A stretch of DNA of 64,000 nucleotides from Pseudomonas sp. CROZ-RG-20F-R04-15. Its GTDB lineage: Bacteria; Pseudomonadota; Gammaproteobacteria; Pseudomonadales; Pseudomonadaceae. The stretch spans positions 248,001 to 312,000 of the forward strand of contig NZ_JAKNQL010000002.1 of the NCBI RefSeq assembly GCF_022662375.1. Direction: 5' to 3'. Within the stretch, counting starts at the first letter, position 1; each line of letters begins with the position of its first letter. Shown here one piece after another: positions 34,134-41,913 of this stretch. Under the pieces are notes generated by a model that did not search any database, was not told the origin of the DNA, and saw nothing but the letters and a program-made list of their open reading frames with translations. A program made the position numbers and the translations under genes.

Positions 34134-34361
34134 TATAGTGCGCGCCGGCCTTTAACCGGGCCGCGTTTAGGTAGCGCAATTTCCCGAAGTCAGCTTCGGC
34201 TGCACGTCCGCATTGCGGGCTCTTCCCGGACGATTCTTTTTTTCATTCATTCGTTTTCGCAAATCCCCGCCGACAAAGCTGCCAGGGCGACTCTTGAGTC
34301 TCAACACGGCATGCGCAGCTTTGGAGCATGGGTCTTTGCGGATGCACTTAGAGGCAGACCC
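34134..34361 (+). promoter_or_regulatory. Promoter and long structured 5' leader of deaD
   Basis: TATAGT at 34134-34139 is the best -10 box, without a good -35 partner. The roughly 220-nt leader then contains three successive helices: CGC-GGCC with GGCC-GCG (34141-34165), a perfect CCGAAG/CTTCGG hairpin (34184-34199), and a terminator-like hairpin with a T-run at 34205-34243. It encodes no obvious peptide with a ribosome site. Long leaders are usual for cold-shock helicase genes. Confidence 0.6.
34205..34243 (+). terminator. Possible attenuator in the deaD leader
   Basis: CGTCCG (34205-34210) can pair with CGGACG (34227-34232), with an inner GGG/CCC, followed by ATTC and seven T. It lies about 120 bp before the deaD start codon, so it could end transcription early. 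Confidence 0.55.
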
Positions 34362-36035
34362 ATGACCCAGGAAACCGGCGGATTCGCCGCTTTTAATCTT
34401 AACCCGAATATTCTTGCAGCCGTCGCAGCGACCGGCTACGAAGAGCCTTCGGCGATTCAGCAGCAATCGATCCCGATCATCATGGCCGGCCAGGACATGA
34501 TTGGCCAGGCGCAAACCGGTACCGGTAAAACCGCCGCGTTCGCACTGCCTATCCTGCACCGCATCGATCCTGCCAAGCGCGAACCGCAAGCCCTGATCCT
34601 GGCGCCAACTCGTGAGTTGGCGCTGCAAGTAGCAACCGCTTTCGAAACCTACGCCAAGCAAATGCCGGGCGTTACTGTTGTGGCCGTTTACGGCGGCGCG
34701 CCGATGGGCCCGCAACTGAAAGCAATCCGTAATGGCGCACAGATCGTTGTCGCCACTCCGGGCCGTCTGTGCGACCACCTGCGTCGTGACGAAAAAGTGC
34801 TGTCGACCGTGAACCACCTGGTTCTCGACGAAGCTGACGAAATGTTGAAACTGGGCTTCATGGATGACCTGGAAGTCATCTTCAAGGCTCTGCCAGCGAC
34901 CCGTCAGACCGTTTTGTTCTCGGCGACCCTGCCGCAGTCGATCCGCGCCATTGCCGAACGCCACCTGCGCGATCCGCAACACGTGAAGATCCAGACCAAG
35001 ACCCAGACCGTTACCGCGATCGAACAGGCCCACCTGTTGGTTCACGCTGACCAGAAGACTTCGGCCGTTCTCAGCTTGCTGGAAGTGGAAGACTTCGACG
35101 CTCTGATCATGTTCGTGCGCACCAAGCAAGCGACCCTGGATCTGGCCAGCGCCCTCGACGCCAAAGGCTACAAAGCCGCGGCGCTGAACGGTGACATCGC
35201 CCAGAACCAGCGTGAGCGCGTCATCGACTCGCTGAAAGATGGCCGTCTGGACATCGTTGTTGCGACCGACGTAGCTGCTCGTGGTCTGGACGTTCCGCGC
35301 ATCACTCACGTGTTCAACGTTGACATGCCGTACGACCCGGAATCCTACGTTCACCGTATCGGCCGTACCGGCCGTGCCGGTCGCGAAGGTCGTGCACTGC
35401 TGCTGGTGACTCCACGTGAGCGCCGCATGCTGCAAGTGATCGAGCGTGTAACCGGTCAGAAAGTCGCTGAAGTCCGTCTGCCGGACGCTCAGGCCGTTCT
35501 CGATGCGCGCATCAAGAAACTGACCAACAGCCTGTCGCCGCTGGTGGCTGATGCCGAATCGACTCACGGTGAGCTGCTTGATCGTCTGACTGCAGACATC
35601 GGCTGCACCCCGCGTGCTCTGGCTGCTGCGCTGCTGCGCAAAGCCACCAACGGTCAAGCGCTGAACCTGGCGGCGATCGAGAAGGAACGTCCACTGGTGC
35701 CGAACAATGCACCGCGTGGCGACCGTCCTGAGCGCACCGGTGACCGTCCTGATCGTGGTGACCGCGAGCGTCGCGCGCCAATGCCTTTGGGCGAAGGCCG
35801 TGCTCGTTGCCGTACCGCGCTGGGTGCGCGTGACGGTATCGCTGCGAAGAACCTGCTGGGCGCCATCCTCAACGAAGGCGGTCTGGCCCGTGAAGCGATC
35901 GGTCGCATCCAGGTGCGTGACAGCTTCAGCCTCGTCGAGCTGCCGGAAGATGGTCTGGACAAACTCCTGACCAAACTGAAGGACACTCGCGTTGCCGGTA
36001 AGCAGCTGAAACTGCGTCGCTATCGCGAAGATTGA
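34362..36035 (+). CDS. deaD: DEAD-box RNA helicase DeaD (CsdA)
   Basis: A 557-residue ATP-dependent RNA helicase. Motifs in order: Q motif region TGYEEPSAIQQQ, Walker A AQTGTGKT, PTRELA, TPGR, DEAD box LDEADEM, SAT, ARGLD and HRIGRTGRAGR. A Rec-independent C-terminal part includes an Arg/Asp-rich linker (GDRPERTGDRPDRGDRER) and a DbpA-type RNA-binding domain that ends RRYRED. It assists ribosome assembly and RNA decay, above all in the cold. The start at 34362 follows TTAGAGG and gives the standard length; longer frames to 34119 run into the leader hairpins. A strong terminator follows. Confidence 0.95.
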   Translation: MTQETGGFAAFNLNPNILAAVAATGYEEPSAIQQQSIPIIMAGQDMIGQAQTGTGKTAAFALPILHRIDPAKREPQALILAPTRELALQVATAFETYAKQMPGVTVVAVYGGAPMGPQLKAIRNGAQIVVATPGRLCDHLRRDEKVLSTVNHLVLDEADEMLKLGFMDDLEVIFKALPATRQTVLFSATLPQSIRAIAERHLRDPQHVKIQTKTQTVTAIEQAHLLVHADQKTSAVLSLLEVEDFDALIMFVRTKQATLDLASALDAKGYKAAALNGDIAQNQRERVIDSLKDGRLDIVVATDVAARGLDVPRITHVFNVDMPYDPESYVHRIGRTGRAGREGRALLLVTPRERRMLQVIERVTGQKVAEVRLPDAQAVLDARIKKLTNSLSPLVADAESTHGELLDRLTADIGCTPRALAAALLRKATNGQALNLAAIEKERPLVPNNAPRGDRPERTGDRPDRGDRERRAPMPLGEGRARCRTALGARDGIAAKNLLGAILNEGGLAREAIGRIQVRDSFSLVELPEDGLDKLLTKLKDTRVAGKQLKLRRYRED

Positions 36036-36066
36036 TCCGCCCTTGGGCTGATTGATCGAACATAAA

Positions 36067-36094
36067 AAATCCCCGACTGGTTCGGGGATTTTTT
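36067..36094 (+). terminator. Terminator of deaD
   Basis: AATCCCCGA pairs with TCGGGGATT around CTGGT, followed by a long T-run. Confidence 0.93.
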
Positions 36095-36112
36095 TTGCCT
36101 GCTTTTTGCCTT

Positions 36113-36139
36113 TGTGGGAGCGAGCCTGCTCGCGAAGGC
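36113..36139. repeat. Single REP element
   Basis: TGTGGGAGCGAGCCTGCTCGCGAAGG occurs once, without an inverse partner, between the deaD terminator and the 3' end of the DODA-type gene. It is the only single copy of the family in the window. Confidence 0.9.
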
Positions 36140-36140
36140 G

Positions 36141-36908
36141 TCAACCGAAGCGGTAAATATCCATGCCCAGCGCACCCATCGTGAATCCTTTGTGCGCCAC
36201 GCTGAACGCACCGCCCGCGCCCCGCGCGAAATACAGCGGCAACAAATGCTCATCACTCGGATGACTGCGCACCGCATGCGGCGCCTGCTGGCGATAATCA
36301 TGCAGCGCAGCCTCATCGTCAGTCGCCAGTTTCTCGATCACCCAGTCACGGAAATCCCGCGCCCACGGCTCAACGCTTTCCGGGCCGGCGTGCCAGTCCA
36401 GTTCGCGCAGGTTGTGGGTGATGCTGCCGGAGCCGATCAGCAAAATGCCCTGATCACGCAGGCTCGCCAGCGCTCGGCCGACCCGGGTTTGCAACGCCGG
36501 GCCGCCCCGGCTCGGCAGCGAGACTTGCACCACCGGGATATCCGCCTGCGGGTACATCAACGACAGCGGCACCCAGACGCCGTGATCAAACGGGCGTTGC
36601 GGGTCGAGGCGTGCGGGCAGGTTGTTGGCATTCAGCAGATCGGCCACCTCAGCGGCCAACTGCGGATTGCCCGGCGCCGGGTACCGCACTTCAAACAGTG
36701 CGCGGGGAAAGCCGCCGAAGTCATGCCAGGTTTCCGGTTGCGCATGGCTGCTGACCAGCAGTTCGTGGCTCTCCCAGTGGGCGGAGACGATCACGATGGC
36801 TTTGGGTTTCGGCAATTCAGCGGCCAGACGCGCCAGCGCCGGGCCACTGGCACCGGGTTCCAGCGCGAGCATGGGTGAACCGTGGGAAATAAACAGGCTG
36901 GGAAACAT
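36141..36908 (-). CDS. Extradiol ring-cleavage dioxygenase, DODA/YgiD family
   Basis: A 255-residue class III ring-cleaving dioxygenase family member. The N-terminal SLFISHGSPMLAL holds a metal-binding His, IVIVSAHWESHE a second, HGVWVPLSLMYP a further active-site His, and GSITHNLREL a fourth. E. coli YgiD and plant DODA act on 4,5-DOPA; the physiological substrate in pseudomonads is not known. The start at 36908 is near a TTCC-rich sequence with weak ribosome site. It is divergent from tpm across about 100 bp of AT-rich DNA. Confidence 0.9.
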   Translation of the reverse strand: MFPSLFISHGSPMLALEPGASGPALARLAAELPKPKAIVIVSAHWESHELLVSSHAQPETWHDFGGFPRALFEVRYPAPGNPQLAAEVADLLNANNLPARLDPQRPFDHGVWVPLSLMYPQADIPVVQVSLPSRGGPALQTRVGRALASLRDQGILLIGSGSITHNLRELDWHAGPESVEPWARDFRDWVIEKLATDDEAALHDYRQQAPHAVRSHPSDEHLLPLYFARGAGGAFSVAHKGFTMGALGMDIYRFG

Positions 36909-37011
36909 GATGGGTTCCTGAGCGTTAAGATGAGCTCATCTTCAGTCAGATCATTGATCTAAATCTAATATAAGTTTTAACGCTTTTTGATCGAATTATT
37001 GGGAGTGATGC

Positions 37012-37659
37012 ATGCAGCCGGAGTTTTGGCACAAGAAGTGGGCGTCAGGGCAGATCGGTTTTCACCTGCCCGAGGTGAATCCGTATCTGCAGCGGCACTG
37101 GTCGGTACCGGTAACGGCGCGAGTGCTCGTGCCTTTGTGTGGGAAAAGTCTGGATCTGGCGTGGCTGGCTGGGTGTGGTCATCAGGTACTCGGGGTCGAG
37201 CTGTCGGAGAAGGCGATTGAAGACTTTTTCACTGAGCATCAGGTACAGCCGCAGATCAGCCAGAAGGGCGCGTTCAAGGTCTATAGCAGTGACGCCATCG
37301 AACTGTGGTGCGGTGATTTCTTTGCGCTGACGCCGAGCGATGTAGCCGATTGCACGGCGTTGTACGACCGTGCTGCGTTGATCGCCTTGCCAGCGCCGAT
37401 GCGTGAGCGTTACGCGGCGCATCTTCAGCAGATCCTGCCGCTGGGTGTGCAAGGGTTGTTGATTACGCTGGATTACGATCAGGCGCAGATGCCGGGGCCA
37501 CCGTTTGCCGTCGCGGATGATGAAGTGCAGCGGTTGCTCGGGGATGTCTGGCGGGTGCAGGTGCAGGAGGAGCAGGATGTGCTGGCGGAGAGTGGAAGGT
37601 TCTTGCAGGCGGGTGTGACGCGGCTGGAGGAGCGGGTTTACCGGGTTTCTCCCCGATAG
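37012..37659 (+). CDS. tpm: Thiopurine S-methyltransferase Tpm
   Basis: A 215-residue class I methyltransferase starting [26 protein letters not shown]. The SAM site includes [30 protein letters not shown], where VLVPLCGKS is diagnostic of TPMT. Bacterial Tpm methylates thiopurines and, in Pseudomonas, tellurite and selenium oxyanions to volatile forms. GGGAG lies before the ATG. It is monocistronic and followed by a REPIN. Confidence 0.95.
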   Translation: MQPEFWHKKWASGQIGFHLPEVNPYLQRHWSVPVTARVLVPLCGKSLDLAWLAGCGHQVLGVELSEKAIEDFFTEHQVQPQISQKGAFKVYSSDAIELWCGDFFALTPSDVADCTALYDRAALIALPAPMRERYAAHLQQILPLGVQGLLITLDYDQAQMPGPPFAVADDEVQRLLGDVWRVQVQEEQDVLAESGRFLQAGVTRLEERVYRVSPR

Positions 37660-37679
37660 ATTTTTGCTGACAGTGCTGG

Positions 37680-37762
37680 CCCCTTCGCGAGCAGGCTCGC
37701 TCCCACATTGGATGGGAGTTCGCAGGGCTCGTGTGGGAGCGAGCCTGCTCGCGAAGAGGCCA
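37680..37762. repeat. REPIN: two inverted REP elements
   Basis: CCTTCGCGAGCAGGCTCGCTCCCACA and the inverse TGTGGGAGCGAGCCTGCTCGCGAAG, about 25 bp apart, lie between tpm and htpX, which converge. Confidence 0.92.
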
Positions 37763-37789
37763 TCAGCAACAATTCATTATTGGCAGGAA

Positions 37790-37816
37790 CAAAAAAGGCC
37801 CGCATCACTGCGGGCC
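37790..37816 (-). terminator. Terminator of htpX
   Basis: GGCCCGCA pairs with TGCGGGCC around TCAC. The A-run on its left gives a U-tract for minus-strand transcription. Confidence 0.9.
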
Positions 37817-37838
37817 TCTTGTTTTTACGCCAATCTGA

Positions 37839-38726
37839 TCAACCGCGACGACGCAGCGCGTCGATACGCTCTTCCAGCGGCGGGTGGCTCATGAACATGC
37901 GGGCGAAGCCCTGTTTGATGCCACCGTTGATGCCAAAGGCGTTCAGGGTGTCCGGCATATGCACCGGCAGGCCCTGTTCGGCGCGCAGGCGTTGCAGTGC
38001 GCCGATCATCGCGCTGGTGCCGGCCAGACGTGCGCCGGCTTCGTCAGCACGGAATTCGCGCTTGCGCGAGAACCACATGACGATCGCACTGGCGAGAATG
38101 CCCAGTACCAGTTCGGCGAAGATGGTCGCCACGTAGTAGGCGATGCCCTGGCCTTCTTCGTTCTTGAAGATCACCTTGTCGACGAAGTTGCCGATGATCC
38201 GCGCAAAGAACATCACGAAGGTGTTCACCACGCCCTGGATCAGCGCCAGCGTGACCATGTCGCCGTTGGCCACGTGGCCGATTTCGTGGGCCAGTACGGC
38301 TTTCACTTCATCGGGCGAGAAACGCTCGAGCAAGCCCTGGCTGACCGCGACCAGCGCGTCGTTCTTGTTCCAGCCGGTGGCGAAGGCGTTTGCTTCGTAG
38401 GCCGGGAAAATACCGACTTCGGGCATCTTGATCCCGGCTTCGCGGGACAGTTGCTCGACGGTTTGCAGCAGCCATTGCTCATGCCGGGTACGTGGCTGGC
38501 TGATGATCTGGGTGCCGGTACTCATCTTCGCCATCCACTTGGAGATGAACAGCGAGAACAGGGAGCCGGCGAAACCAAAGACCGCACAGAAAACCAGCAG
38601 CTGACTAAGGTCGAGATCAACCCCGTTGGCCGCCATGAACCCGTTGAAGCCGAACAGGCTCAGGGTGATGCTGGCTATCAGCACGACCGCCAGGTTAGTG
38701 GCCAAAAACAGCAGGATGCGCATCAT
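37839..38726 (-). CDS. htpX: HtpX membrane zinc metalloprotease
   Basis: A 295-residue M48 protease with two N-terminal helices (about 4-22 and 38-58), the zinc motif HEIGH in [13 protein letters not shown], two more helices around 155-210 and the third ligand in [12 protein letters not shown]. It degrades misfolded inner-membrane proteins, working with FtsH, and is normally heat- or Cpx-induced. Length and start ([16 protein letters not shown]) match the family. A sigma-70 promoter with consensus spacing lies upstream at 38772-38800. Confidence 0.97.
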   Translation of the reverse strand: MMRILLFLATNLAVVLIASITLSLFGFNGFMAANGVDLDLSQLLVFCAVFGFAGSLFSLFISKWMAKMSTGTQIISQPRTRHEQWLLQTVEQLSREAGIKMPEVGIFPAYEANAFATGWNKNDALVAVSQGLLERFSPDEVKAVLAHEIGHVANGDMVTLALIQGVVNTFVMFFARIIGNFVDKVIFKNEEGQGIAYYVATIFAELVLGILASAIVMWFSRKREFRADEAGARLAGTSAMIGALQRLRAEQGLPVHMPDTLNAFGINGGIKQGFARMFMSHPPLEERIDALRRRG

Positions 38727-38771
38727 GGTTGTAGAAATCTCCTCAAGCTAAAGATGTAGCGTACTGCGGGG

Positions 38772-38800
38772 TATATAAGGTGCTGCACCGGGCTATTCAA
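38772..38800 (-). promoter_or_regulatory. Promoter of htpX: TTGAAT-N17-TATATA
   Basis: On the minus strand TTGAAT (38800-38795) and TATATA (38777-38772) have exact 17-bp spacing, placing the start about 40 bp before the htpX ATG. Confidence 0.7.
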
Positions 38801-39029
38801 CTGAGTGACTATTTCAAACTGTGTCCTACAGCGGATTCTTCGGTGCTTGGCACAATTCCCACGACAGATACCGATAGGGATGACAGCCAGCCGCGACCCG
38901 TCGCCATTACCTCAGGCGCAGGTGACTGATACGAATCGCAAGTGTAGAAGGCGTACGCAGAGCTGGAACGCAGAAGTGTTGCTGAATCAGACAGTGCGCA
39001 ACGTTTGGCCGTTGCGCACTGCTGGCCAG
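38801..39029. other. Intergenic stretch with a perfect 12-bp hairpin
   Basis: Apart from the hairpin CAGTGCGCAACG/CGTTGCGCACTG at 38992-39021 (6-nt loop), just beyond the aminotransferase stop, nothing is recognised. The hairpin has no T-run on either strand and may be an mRNA 3' end protector or Rho-assisted terminator. Confidence 0.55.
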
Positions 39030-40241
39030 TTACTGGCGGTACGACTTGAGGAAGTTGCCGATGCGGCCGATGGCCATTTCCAGATCGTCGACGCGGGGCA
39101 GGGTGACCACGCGGAAGTGATCCGGCCACGGCCAGTTGAACGCCGTACCTTGTACCACCAGCAGCTTCTCGGAAAGCAGCAGGTCGAGGACGAATTTCTC
39201 GTCGTTGTGGATCGGGCAGACCTTCGGATCGATTTTCGGGAACGCGTACAGCGCGCCCATCGGCTTGACGCAGCTCACGCCGGGAATGTCGTTGAGCAAC
39301 TCCCAGGTACGGTTGCGCTGTTCGAGCAGGCGGCCCTGCGGCAGCACCAGATCATTGATGCTCTGATAGCCACCCAGTGCGGTCTGGATCGCATGCTGGC
39401 TCGGCACGTTGGCGCACAGGCGCATGTTGGCCAGCATGTCGATGCCTTCGATGTAGCTCTGAGCGTTGTGTTTCGGCCCGGAGATGGCGATCCAGCCAGA
39501 ACGGAAACCGGCCACGCGGTAGGACTTCGACAGACCGTTGAAGGTCAGGCACAGCAGATCCGGCGCCAGCGAAGCCGTGCAGATGTGCACGGCATCGTCA
39601 TACAGAATCTTGTCGTAGATCTCGTCGGAGAACACCACCAGGTTGTGCGCACGAGCGATTTCCAGCATGCCCAGCAGCACTTCCTTCGAATACACCGCGC
39701 CGGTCGGGTTGTTCGGGTTGATGATCACCATGGCTTTGGTGTTCGGCGTGATCTTGGCCTTGATGTCGGCCAGATCCGGGAACCAGTCAGCACCCTCGTC
39801 GCACAGGTAATGCACGGCGTTACCACCGGCGAGGCTGACGGCAGCGGTCCACAGCGGATAATCCGGGGCCGGCACCAGCACTTCGTCACCGTTGTTGAGC
39901 AGCGCCTGCAGCGACATCACGATCAGCTCGGAAACGCCGTTGCCCAGATAGATATCTTCGATGCCGACACCTTCGACATTCTTTTGCTGGTAGTACTGCA
40001 TCACTGCCTTGCGCGCGCTGAACAGGCCTTTGGAGTCACTGTAGCCTTGCGCGGTCGGCAGGTTGCGGATCACATCCTGGAGGATTTCGTCCGGCGCTTC
40101 GAAACCAAACGGCGCCGGGTTGCCGATGTTCAGCTTGAGGATGCGCTGGCCTTCCTCTTCCAGTCGTTTGGCGTGCTTGAGCACCGGGCCGCGAATGTCG
40201 TAGCAGACGTTGGCGAGCTTGTTCGATTTGCTGAACTGCAT
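39030..40241 (-). CDS. PLP-dependent aminotransferase, AlaA type
   Basis: A 403-residue fold-type I aminotransferase, close in length and sequence pattern to E. coli AlaA (YfbQ), a glutamate-pyruvate aminotransferase for alanine synthesis. It starts MQFSKSNKLANVCYDIRGPVL. Features are NPAPFGFEAP, YSDSKGLFSAR, INPNNPTGAVYS, SDEIYDK, and the PLP-lysine site FNGLSKSYRVAGFRSGW. The start at 40241 has a weak ribosome site; longer frames add non-conserved residues. Gene order with msrB, gpx and htpX matches PA2828, from memory. Confidence 0.93.
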   Translation of the reverse strand: MQFSKSNKLANVCYDIRGPVLKHAKRLEEEGQRILKLNIGNPAPFGFEAPDEILQDVIRNLPTAQGYSDSKGLFSARKAVMQYYQQKNVEGVGIEDIYLGNGVSELIVMSLQALLNNGDEVLVPAPDYPLWTAAVSLAGGNAVHYLCDEGADWFPDLADIKAKITPNTKAMVIINPNNPTGAVYSKEVLLGMLEIARAHNLVVFSDEIYDKILYDDAVHICTASLAPDLLCLTFNGLSKSYRVAGFRSGWIAISGPKHNAQSYIEGIDMLANMRLCANVPSQHAIQTALGGYQSINDLVLPQGRLLEQRNRTWELLNDIPGVSCVKPMGALYAFPKIDPKVCPIHNDEKFVLDLLLSEKLLVVQGTAFNWPWPDHFRVVTLPRVDDLEMAIGRIGNFLKSYRQ

Positions 40242-40465
40242 GGCGATGTGATCCCGAAAATGAACGATCCAGGCGGCGAATGGACAACCGTGCTGGGATT
40301 CCTGTGTTTTCACACAGGCGGACGTCTTGAGCCGTGGCTCCCATAATCCGTTTGAATGCGCCCGGTCTGGCTGCCAGACTGGTGCGTGACGAGGCGCAAT
40401 CATACGTGCCGCCCGATCCGTGGAAAAGGTACAGATCGGGCTTTTTCAGCCGCTGAGGTGTGATG

Positions 40466-40861
40466 ATGGAAAAGTTGGAAAAAACCCTGGAAGAATGGCG
40501 TGAGATGCTCGACCCCGAGCAGTACAACGTTTGCCGTCTCAGTGCGACCGAGCGACCGTTCTCCGGCAAATACAACGACACCAAGACCGACGGTGTCTAC
40601 CACTGCGTTTGCTGCAACGAGCCGCTGTTTGATTCCACGACCAAATTCGATTCCGGCTGCGGCTGGCCGAGCTTCTACGCGCCGATTGGCGAAAGCGCCA
40701 TGACCGAAATACGTGACGTCAGCCACGGCATGATCCGCACCGAAGTGAAGTGCGCGCGCTGCGATGCGCACCTGGGTCATGTGTTTCCGGACGGTCCAGC
40801 ACCAACCGGCCTGCGCTACTGCATCAATTCGGTGTGCCTGGACCTGGTACCCCGCGAATAA
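40466..40861 (+). CDS. msrB: Peptide methionine (R)-S-oxide reductase MsrB
   Basis: A 131-residue MsrB. Zinc-binding CxxC pairs are CVCC and CARC, and the catalytic Cys is in [11 protein letters not shown]. It reduces methionine-R-sulfoxide in proteins using thioredoxin. Three ATG/GTG codons occur together (40460, 40463, 40466); the ATG at 40466 has the best distance from GAGG. A terminator separates it from gpx. With gpx and the free-Met-sulfoxide reductase gene at 45272 it forms a local oxidative-damage repair group. Confidence 0.95.
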   Translation: MEKLEKTLEEWREMLDPEQYNVCRLSATERPFSGKYNDTKTDGVYHCVCCNEPLFDSTTKFDSGCGWPSFYAPIGESAMTEIRDVSHGMIRTEVKCARCDAHLGHVFPDGPAPTGLRYCINSVCLDLVPRE

Positions 40862-40868
40862 GCGAATA

Positions 40869-40896
40869 AAGGCGACTTTCGGGTCGCCTTGTTTTT
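40869..40896 (+). terminator. Terminator of msrB
   Basis: AAGGCGAC pairs with GTCGCCTT around TTTCGG, followed by G and five T. Confidence 0.88.
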
Positions 40897-40900
40897 GAAT

Positions 40901-40936
40901 AATTAAATTGCACGCAATTTAATTGCTCGCTATGTT
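40901..40936 (+). promoter_or_regulatory. gpx-ospR promoter with 24-bp palindromic operator
   Basis: AATTAAATTGC (40901-40911) and GCAATTTAATT (40914-40924) are perfect 11-bp arms with a 2-bp spacer. The -35 TTGCAC (40908-40913) lies inside the operator, and the -10 TATGTT (40931-40936) follows at 17 bp. Binding of a MarR-type dimer here would block RNA polymerase. OspR, encoded two genes downstream, is the likely ligand. Confidence 0.78.
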
Positions 40937-40969
40937 TGGTCTTTCCCGACCGTCTGCGGAGCCCGCCAC

Positions 40970-41455
40970 ATGAGCGACAACCTGCTGAACATCCCCTGCA
41001 CCACGATCAAAGGTGAACAAAAGACCCTGGCCGATTTCGCCGGCAAGGCGGTACTGGTGGTCAACACCGCGAGCAAGTGCGGCTTCACCCCGCAATACAA
41101 AGGTCTCGAAGAGCTGTGGCAGACCTACAAGGATCAGGGCCTGGTGGTCTTGGGCTTTCCCTGCAATCAGTTCGGCAAGCAGGAGCCGGGTAACGAGGGT
41201 GCGATCAGCGAATTCTGCGAGCTGAACTTCGGTGTCAGCTTCCCCCTGTTCAAGAAGATCGAAGTCAACGGCGCCGGTGCTCATCCACTGTTCGTGCAGT
41301 TGAAGAAGCGCGCCCCAGGCGTACTGGGCTCCCAAGGCATCAAGTGGAATTTCACCAAGTTCCTCATTGGCAAGGACGGCCAGTTGGTCAAGCGCTTCGC
41401 CCCGGCCACCAAGCCGCAGGACCTGAGCCGCGAGATCGAAGCCCTGCTCAAATGA
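40970..41455 (+). CDS. gpx: Glutathione peroxidase family (thiol peroxidase) Gpx
   Basis: A 161-residue Cys-type glutathione peroxidase. The peroxidatic Cys37 is in NTASKCGFTPQY, Gln in GFPCNQFGKQEPG and Trp-Asn in IKWNFTKFLI complete the catalytic tetrad, and FCELN has a further Cys. Such bacterial Gpx proteins mostly use thioredoxin and reduce lipid and organic peroxides. The stop overlaps the ospR ATG (ATGA), forming a two-gene operon controlled by the palindrome at 40901-40924. Confidence 0.95.
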   Translation: MSDNLLNIPCTTIKGEQKTLADFAGKAVLVVNTASKCGFTPQYKGLEELWQTYKDQGLVVLGFPCNQFGKQEPGNEGAISEFCELNFGVSFPLFKKIEVNGAGAHPLFVQLKKRAPGVLGSQGIKWNFTKFLIGKDGQLVKRFAPATKPQDLSREIEALLK

Positions 41456-41913
41456 ACAGCCTGCCGGTCGATTCGCTGAAGCTCGACAGTCAGTTGTGCT
41501 TCAAGTTGTACGCCGCCTCCCGGGCGGTGATTCGCGCCTACAAGCCGATGCTCGATCAGCTCGGCCTGACGTACCCGCAATATCTGGCGATGCTGGTGCT
41601 GTGGGAATGGCAGGACAGTGCGCCGGAGCAGCCGACCGTCAAGGCGTTGGGAGCGCGCCTGGCGCTTGACTCGGGCACGCTGACGCCGTTGCTCAAGCGT
41701 CTGGAGCAATTACATTGGGTGCAGCGCCAGCGTTCGACGCGCGACGAGCGCGAAGTTCATCTGAGCCTGACGCCGGCCGGGCAAGCCTTGCGTGAGCAGG
41801 TCGGGCCGCTCAAGGCCCGGCTGCTGTGCGACAGCGGGGTGGATCTGGACCGCCTCAATGAGCTGCGCGACGGTCTCGATCACTTGCTGGGGCAGATCAA
41901 GGCGCTGTCGTAG
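41452..41913 (+). CDS. ospR: OspR-like thiol MarR regulator
   Basis: A 153-residue MarR/OhrR-family protein. Cys16 in [15 protein letters not shown] matches the sensing position of OhrR. The winged helix runs through [47 protein letters not shown]. In P. aeruginosa OspR senses peroxide and represses gpx and other genes; the gpx-ospR overlap is the same here. It differs from the OhrR at 25878. Its 3' end overlaps the convergent hybrid kinase gene by 17 bp. Confidence 0.92.
   Translation: MNSLPVDSLKLDSQLCFKLYAASRAVIRAYKPMLDQLGLTYPQYLAMLVLWEWQDSAPEQPTVKALGARLALDSGTLTPLLKRLEQLHWVQRQRSTRDEREVHLSLTPAGQALREQVGPLKARLLCDSGVDLDRLNELRDGLDHLLGQIKALS

Noticed and set aside
34167..35657. 496-codon minus-strand frame opposite deaD
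   Set aside because: The plus strand has all DEAD-box motifs; the minus frame shows none and crosses the leader.
38805..40346. 513-codon open frame opposite the aminotransferase gene
   Set aside because: It is a mirror of the highly conserved AlaA-type frame; residues are low-complexity and unlike any family.
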